Below are positions 58,582-64,000 of a stretch of DNA of 64,000 bases, one piece after another. The notes below the pieces were generated by a model. It saw only the letters and a list, made by a program, of their open reading frames with translations. It was not told the DNA's origin and did not search any database. Positions within the stretch are counted from its first letter, which is position 1. Each line of letters starts with the position of its first letter. The position numbers and the translations under genes are program-made. Source of the stretch: Caldilineae bacterium (GTDB lineage Bacteria > Chloroflexota > Anaerolineae > Epilineales > Epilineaceae); contig JACKBJ010000007.1 of the NCBI GenBank assembly GCA_020634625.1, positions 74,545-138,544 on the forward strand, in the 5' to 3' direction.

Positions 58582-59688
58582 GTGCCAAGGCGGAGCCACG
58601 GCGAGGGATCGATCAGGAAGCGCCCAGACGGGCGCTGGGAAGCCCGCCTAACGACACCACGCGGCCGCCAGTCGATCTATGGCAAGACGAGAGCCGAGGT
58701 CGCCCGCCAGCTTGCGGCGGCAGTGGCGATCGGCAAGGGCAAGGCGCCAGCAATCTGGCTGGACGAGTACCTTGACGACTGGCTCGAGACGATCGTGAGG
58801 CCCAGCGTCAAGCCCCGAACCTACATCGCCTACGAGTCCAACGTCCGCCTGCACATCAAGCCCGCGCTCGGTCGGATGCGCCTGGATGAGATCGACCCGC
58901 GCGATGTTCAGCGGATGATGGCGGGCCTGGCGTCGAATGGGCTGTCGCCTACCACGATCCGCGGCATTCGCGCCACCCTCCGCGCCGCTTTACACCAGGC
59001 GGAGCGCTGGGGCCTACTCACCTCCAACGCTGCAGCTCTTGCCACGCCTCCGCGAATCGAGCGCGAACGCAAGATCCCGCTCACGCCTGAGCAGGCCGAA
59101 CAGCTCCTGAACCATGTCCGGGGTCATCGGCTTGAGGCGCTCTACATCTTGGCCCTGACCACGGGCATGCGGCAAGGCGAGCTGCTGGGGCTGCGCTGGA
59201 TCGACGTCGACATCGAGCGCCGCCAGCTATCTGTCCGGCAGACCCTCGTGCTCCTGCATGGTCGGCCGACGTTCAGTACCCCCAAGACCGAGCGCTCTCA
59301 ACGCACGCTGCGTCTGCCAACGATGGCGGCCGACGCCCTGGTCAAGCACCTCGAGGTGCGAGAGGTGCTCAGAGAAGCCGCCGGCGACCGTTGGCAGGAC
59401 TCAGGCCTGGTCTTCACCTCGACCATCGGGACCTCACTCAACGGGCCGGGCGTCACGCGTGACTTCAAGCGCCTGATGGTCGAGGCCGGGCTGGAGCCGA
59501 TCCGCTTTCATGACTTGCGCCACGCCTGTGCTACCTTCCTGTTGGCACAGGGCATCGATCTCCAGGTCGTGCGCGACCTGCTCGGGCACTCCTACATCGC
59601 AACCACGGCCGACCTCTATACTCATGTCCTAGCGTCCTTGAAGGACGAGGCGGCCAATGCAATGGACGATCTCTTCAAGCCGAAATGA
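58582..59688 (+). CDS. int: Tyrosine recombinase (integrase)
   Basis: A 368-residue phage-type integrase from GTG 58582, with GGGGGCGGG upstream. The N-terminal arm-binding region (GEGSIRKRPDGRWEARL) and the SAM-like core-binding domain (about 56-140) precede the catalytic domain. The catalytic set is complete: R197 (TTGMRQGELLGL), K235 (TPKTERS), H310 and R313 (HDLRHACATF), H336 (LLGHSYIATT) and Tyr346 (ADLYTHV). It catalyses integration and excision at the att sites. The gene ends 28 nt before the right direct repeat, the usual position for an integrase next to attP. No excisionase is obvious, though the RHH-like protein at the other end might act as one. Confidence 0.95.
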   Translation: MPRRSHGEGSIRKRPDGRWEARLTTPRGRQSIYGKTRAEVARQLAAAVAIGKGKAPAIWLDEYLDDWLETIVRPSVKPRTYIAYESNVRLHIKPALGRMRLDEIDPRDVQRMMAGLASNGLSPTTIRGIRATLRAALHQAERWGLLTSNAAALATPPRIERERKIPLTPEQAEQLLNHVRGHRLEALYILALTTGMRQGELLGLRWIDVDIERRQLSVRQTLVLLHGRPTFSTPKTERSQRTLRLPTMAADALVKHLEVREVLREAAGDRWQDSGLVFTSTIGTSLNGPGVTRDFKRLMVEAGLEPIRFHDLRHACATFLLAQGIDLQVVRDLLGHSYIATTADLYTHVLASLKDEAANAMDDLFKPK

Positions 59689-59716
59689 GGCACTTGACCG
59701 TGCCCGCAGGGGTCAA

Positions 59717-59730
59717 TTAGGGGTCAAATC
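59717..59730 (+). repeat. Right 14-bp direct repeat (putative attR core)
   Basis: TTAGGGGTCAAATC, preceded by another GGGGTCAAT at 59709-59717. Same paired GGGGTCAA arrangement as at the left end. Confidence 0.6.
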
Positions 59731-59774
59731 CGAACGGGACCCCCACAAAACCCTTGCTATCAAAGGCGATTCGT

Positions 59775-60419
59775 ATGTCCGATATTAGAATCATGCAAGT
59801 GAATGATGCTGCTGGGCCCGCCCAGCCGCCCAGCGTTCCCGAGTACAGCGAGACCCAGACGCGCCTGCTCCAGGCCACCCTGTCGGTCATCTACGAGCTG
59901 GGCATCGACAAGGCCACCACGCGGCGCATCGCCGAGCGCGCCGGCGTCAACCTGCAGCTGATCCAGTACCATTTCGGCGGCAAGGCCGGCCTGATCGCCG
60001 CCGCGCAGGACTTTACGCGCGACCACTTCTACGGCCTGGTCACGCCGGCCGTCGCCGGCGCTCCCGGCCTGGCCTCGGCCATCCGCGCCGGGCTGGCGGC
60101 AACCTGGGCCTCCGCCCGCGAGGCGCCCGAGCTGCTGCAGCCCGACCTGCTCCTGCAGGTGCGGCGTTCGGAGTCCCAGGGCCCCGGCGAGCGCCTGCCC
60201 TCGCGGGCGGCCTCGAGCCACGTCTCGACGTTGCTGGAGGCCCTGATGGCGCGCACCGGCGAGCGCCTGTCGGTGCCGCTGCCGCGCTTCAACGCGCTGC
60301 TCATGAGCAGCGCCGCCGGCCTGCTGCTGGAGTACCGGGTCTCCGGTGATCCGGAGCCGGTGGGCGAGGCCTTCGAGCTGCTGGCCGACCTGCTGGCGCA
60401 GCTGGTGGTCGCCGGCTGA
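59775..60419 (+). CDS. TetR family transcriptional regulator
   Basis: A 214-residue regulator. The N-terminal helix-turn-helix is TQTRLLQATLSVIYELGIDK followed by TTRRIAERAGVNLQLIQYHF, which is the TetR signature. The C-terminal domain (about 75-214) would bind an unknown ligand. The start is uncertain: ATG 59775, an ATG at 59793, or a TTG at 59754 that lies within 25 nt of the right att repeat. TTGCTATCAA at 59754-59763 looks like an extended -10, which would make the message nearly leaderless from ATG 59775. The first 20-25 codons are AT-richer than the rest. It is unconnected to secA downstream, which has its own promoter. Confidence 0.85.
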   Translation: MSDIRIMQVNDAAGPAQPPSVPEYSETQTRLLQATLSVIYELGIDKATTRRIAERAGVNLQLIQYHFGGKAGLIAAAQDFTRDHFYGLVTPAVAGAPGLASAIRAGLAATWASAREAPELLQPDLLLQVRRSESQGPGERLPSRAASSHVSTLLEALMARTGERLSVPLPRFNALLMSSAAGLLLEYRVSGDPEPVGEAFELLADLLAQLVVAG

Positions 60420-60522
60420 GCCGCGTGCCAGGCCGCGCCCGGGGCGGAGCCGCGTGGCCCGACGCGTCGCAGGGCCCACCGCCGCTCTAACGCCCTTCTG
60501 ACGCGCCTCGACCCGCGGGCGA

Positions 60523-60551
60523 TTGCGGCCCCCCTGGCCGGGTCCTATAAT
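60523..60551 (+). promoter_or_regulatory. secA promoter TTGCGG-17-TATAAT
   Basis: -35 TTGCGG at 60523-60528, 17-nt spacer, perfect -10 TATAAT at 60546-60551. The ATG follows 91 nt later. The best sigma-70-type promoter in the window. Confidence 0.65.
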
Positions 60552-60642
60552 CTACCCCTGGCCGCCCGCCGGGCGGCCAGGCGCCTCGCGCGCCCCGCGC
60601 CGCGCCCGGCGGGCATTCGGCCATCACCCCGAAGGCAGTCCC

Positions 60643-63477
<2,835 letters not shown>

Positions 63478-63521
63478 GCCTGGGGCGAGCGCGCCGGACT
63501 GCGAACCGCGATCGAACGAAG

Positions 63522-63550
63522 ACGAGGCTGCCCTTCCGGGGCAGCCTCGT
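63522..63550 (+). terminator. Rho-independent terminator after secA
   Basis: A 12-bp perfect stem ACGAGGCTGCCC (63522-63533) with 63539-63550, loop TTCCG, followed by TCGTGTT. Located 45 nt after the stop, and also serves the convergent gene on the minus strand. Confidence 0.85.
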
Positions 63551-63582
63551 TCGTGTTGGGTGAAGCGGGCTCGAGCGCGGCG

Positions 63583-64000
63583 TCAACCCGGCGCGATCGC
63601 CAGCCGCCCGGCCGCATCCAGCTGGTACCAATGCGGCGAAAGGGCCTCGGCCCCGGCCCTCGCGTGGCAGGACCGCAGGTACTCGCCGGCGTCGCTCAGG
63701 ACCGCGGGGTCGGCGTCGCCGACCGCCATCAGCAGATCGCGGCTGGGGATGCCGAAGTGGGCCCGACCCGGCAGCCAGGCGCCGAGGGTCTCGGCCAGGC
63801 CGGGGAGCAGCAGGCGCGCGGCATCGAACCCGTCGCCGCTGGCGAAGCCGATGTTCCGCGCCGCGCCCTCGCCCCGGCGGCTGGCCGACAGGGCCGCGCT
63901 GCGCTCGCCCAGGTTGGCCAGGGCCTCGTCGAGGAGGCCCTCGGCCCGGCCGCTCCAGCCGGCGCGCAGCTCGGCGACGCCGATCGGCAGGTGCCCGGTG
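63583..64000 (-). CDS. DUF1444 (UPF0354)-like protein, 3' part
   Basis: The frame is open from the right edge to the TGA at 63583-63585; the start is outside the window, so 138 C-terminal residues are seen. The pattern LLDEALANLGERSAALSA, then GDGFDAARLLLPGLAETLG, HFGIPSRDLLMAVGD and LSPHWYQLDAAGRLAI follows the DUF1444/YtpQ family (a helix, D-G-x-D-A-S/A-R-L-L-L-P, then I-P-S-R-D). These cytoplasmic proteins have no settled function. It converges on secA and shares its terminator hairpin. Confidence 0.7.
   Translation of the reverse strand, partial: TGHLPIGVAELRAGWSGRAEGLLDEALANLGERSAALSASRRGEGAARNIGFASGDGFDAARLLLPGLAETLGAWLPGRAHFGIPSRDLLMAVGDADPAVLSDAGEYLRSCHARAGAEALSPHWYQLDAAGRLAIAPG

Larger units (their letters stand above)
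46227..59730 (+). mobile_element. Integrative element of about 13.5 kb with tyrosine integrase and TraB/FtsK-type transfer module
   Basis: Bounded by 14-bp direct repeats TTAGGGGTCAAATC at 46227-46240 and 59717-59730. The integrase gene ends 28 nt inside the right repeat. The left arm is a tightly packed plus-strand operon of small proteins, an FtsK/SpoIIIE-like translocase and a DUF2637/Spd-like membrane protein. That resembles actinobacterial integrative elements that move double-stranded DNA with one translocase. No relaxase, type IV secretion gene, replication protein or phage structural gene is visible. Base composition inside is mixed, with AT-richer blocks at about 49.5-54.3 kb and 57.2-58.4 kb, unlike the uniformly GC-rich flanks. 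Confidence 0.75.

Noticed and set aside
46227..59730. Prophage
   Set aside because: No capsid, tail, terminase or lysis cassette seen; the only phage-like items are the integrase and a holin-like segment.

Overview
The window is very GC-rich (roughly 70% by eye). It looks like a chromosome piece, probably from a metagenome-assembled genome, of a bacterium related to Chloroflexota. That assignment is inference. It rests on giant secreted proteins built from DUF11, SdrD-B, VWA, IPT and Kelch repeats, on Pro/Thr-rich linkers followed by a short [YFW]-[LF]-P-x-x-x-x-R type tail, on an ECF sigma/DUF5667 pair, and on HipA_2/DUF3037 genes. No rRNA, tRNA or CRISPR array was recognised.

Left part (1-24 kb): the 3' part of a very long DUF11-repeat surface protein, whose frame is broken many times between about 7.8 and 9.44 kb. 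Then come a small membrane protein; a minus-strand operon of acyl-CoA synthetase, a D-3-phosphoglycerate dehydrogenase-like protein (SerA) and phosphoserine aminotransferase (SerC); a 1823-residue triple-VWA secreted protein; a Kelch-repeat secreted protein; and a Tat-exported multicopper oxidase.

Middle part (24-46 kb): a pRiA4b ORF-3-like protein, a secreted protein with three copies of a six-cysteine repeat, a frameshifted ECF sigma gene overlapping a DUF5667 membrane protein, a HipA_2-like kinase with DUF3037, an MddA-like methanethiol S-methyltransferase, and a large HTH-NACHT-FGE/sulfatase-fold NTPase that resembles a STAND sensor. A five-gene plus-strand cluster follows (sugar epimerase, GT2 glycosyltransferase, BNR/sialidase-like repeat protein, two PMT/GT39-like membrane glycosyltransferases), probably acting in envelope or protein glycosylation. 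A CRTAC1/ASPIC-UnbV lipoprotein closes the region.

Right part (46-64 kb): a roughly 13.5-kb integrative element lies between 14-bp direct repeats at 46227 and 59717, with a tyrosine integrase at its right end. Its left arm is a compact operon: RHH-like protein, two small proteins including a zinc ribbon, an FtsK/TraB-like translocase, a two-TM protein and a DUF2637/Spd-like membrane protein. The last gene carries a cluster of YGACCGG repeats. This resembles the single-translocase conjugation of actinobacterial elements. Cargo is mosaic and partly AT-richer: an unknown/DUF2335-like pair, an LVIVD beta-propeller, a Cys-rich secreted protein, an MmeI-type nuclease domain fused in frame to a holin-like membrane segment, another secreted protein, a small ORF and a Fic protein with an operator-like inverted repeat. 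Beyond the element lie a TetR regulator whose 5' end abuts attR, secA with a good promoter and terminator, and the end of a DUF1444-like gene.

The most promising leads for something undescribed are the MmeI nuclease-membrane fusion, the clt-like repeat cluster in a non-actinobacterial TraB-type element, the HTH-NACHT-FGE protein, and the triple six-cysteine repeat protein.
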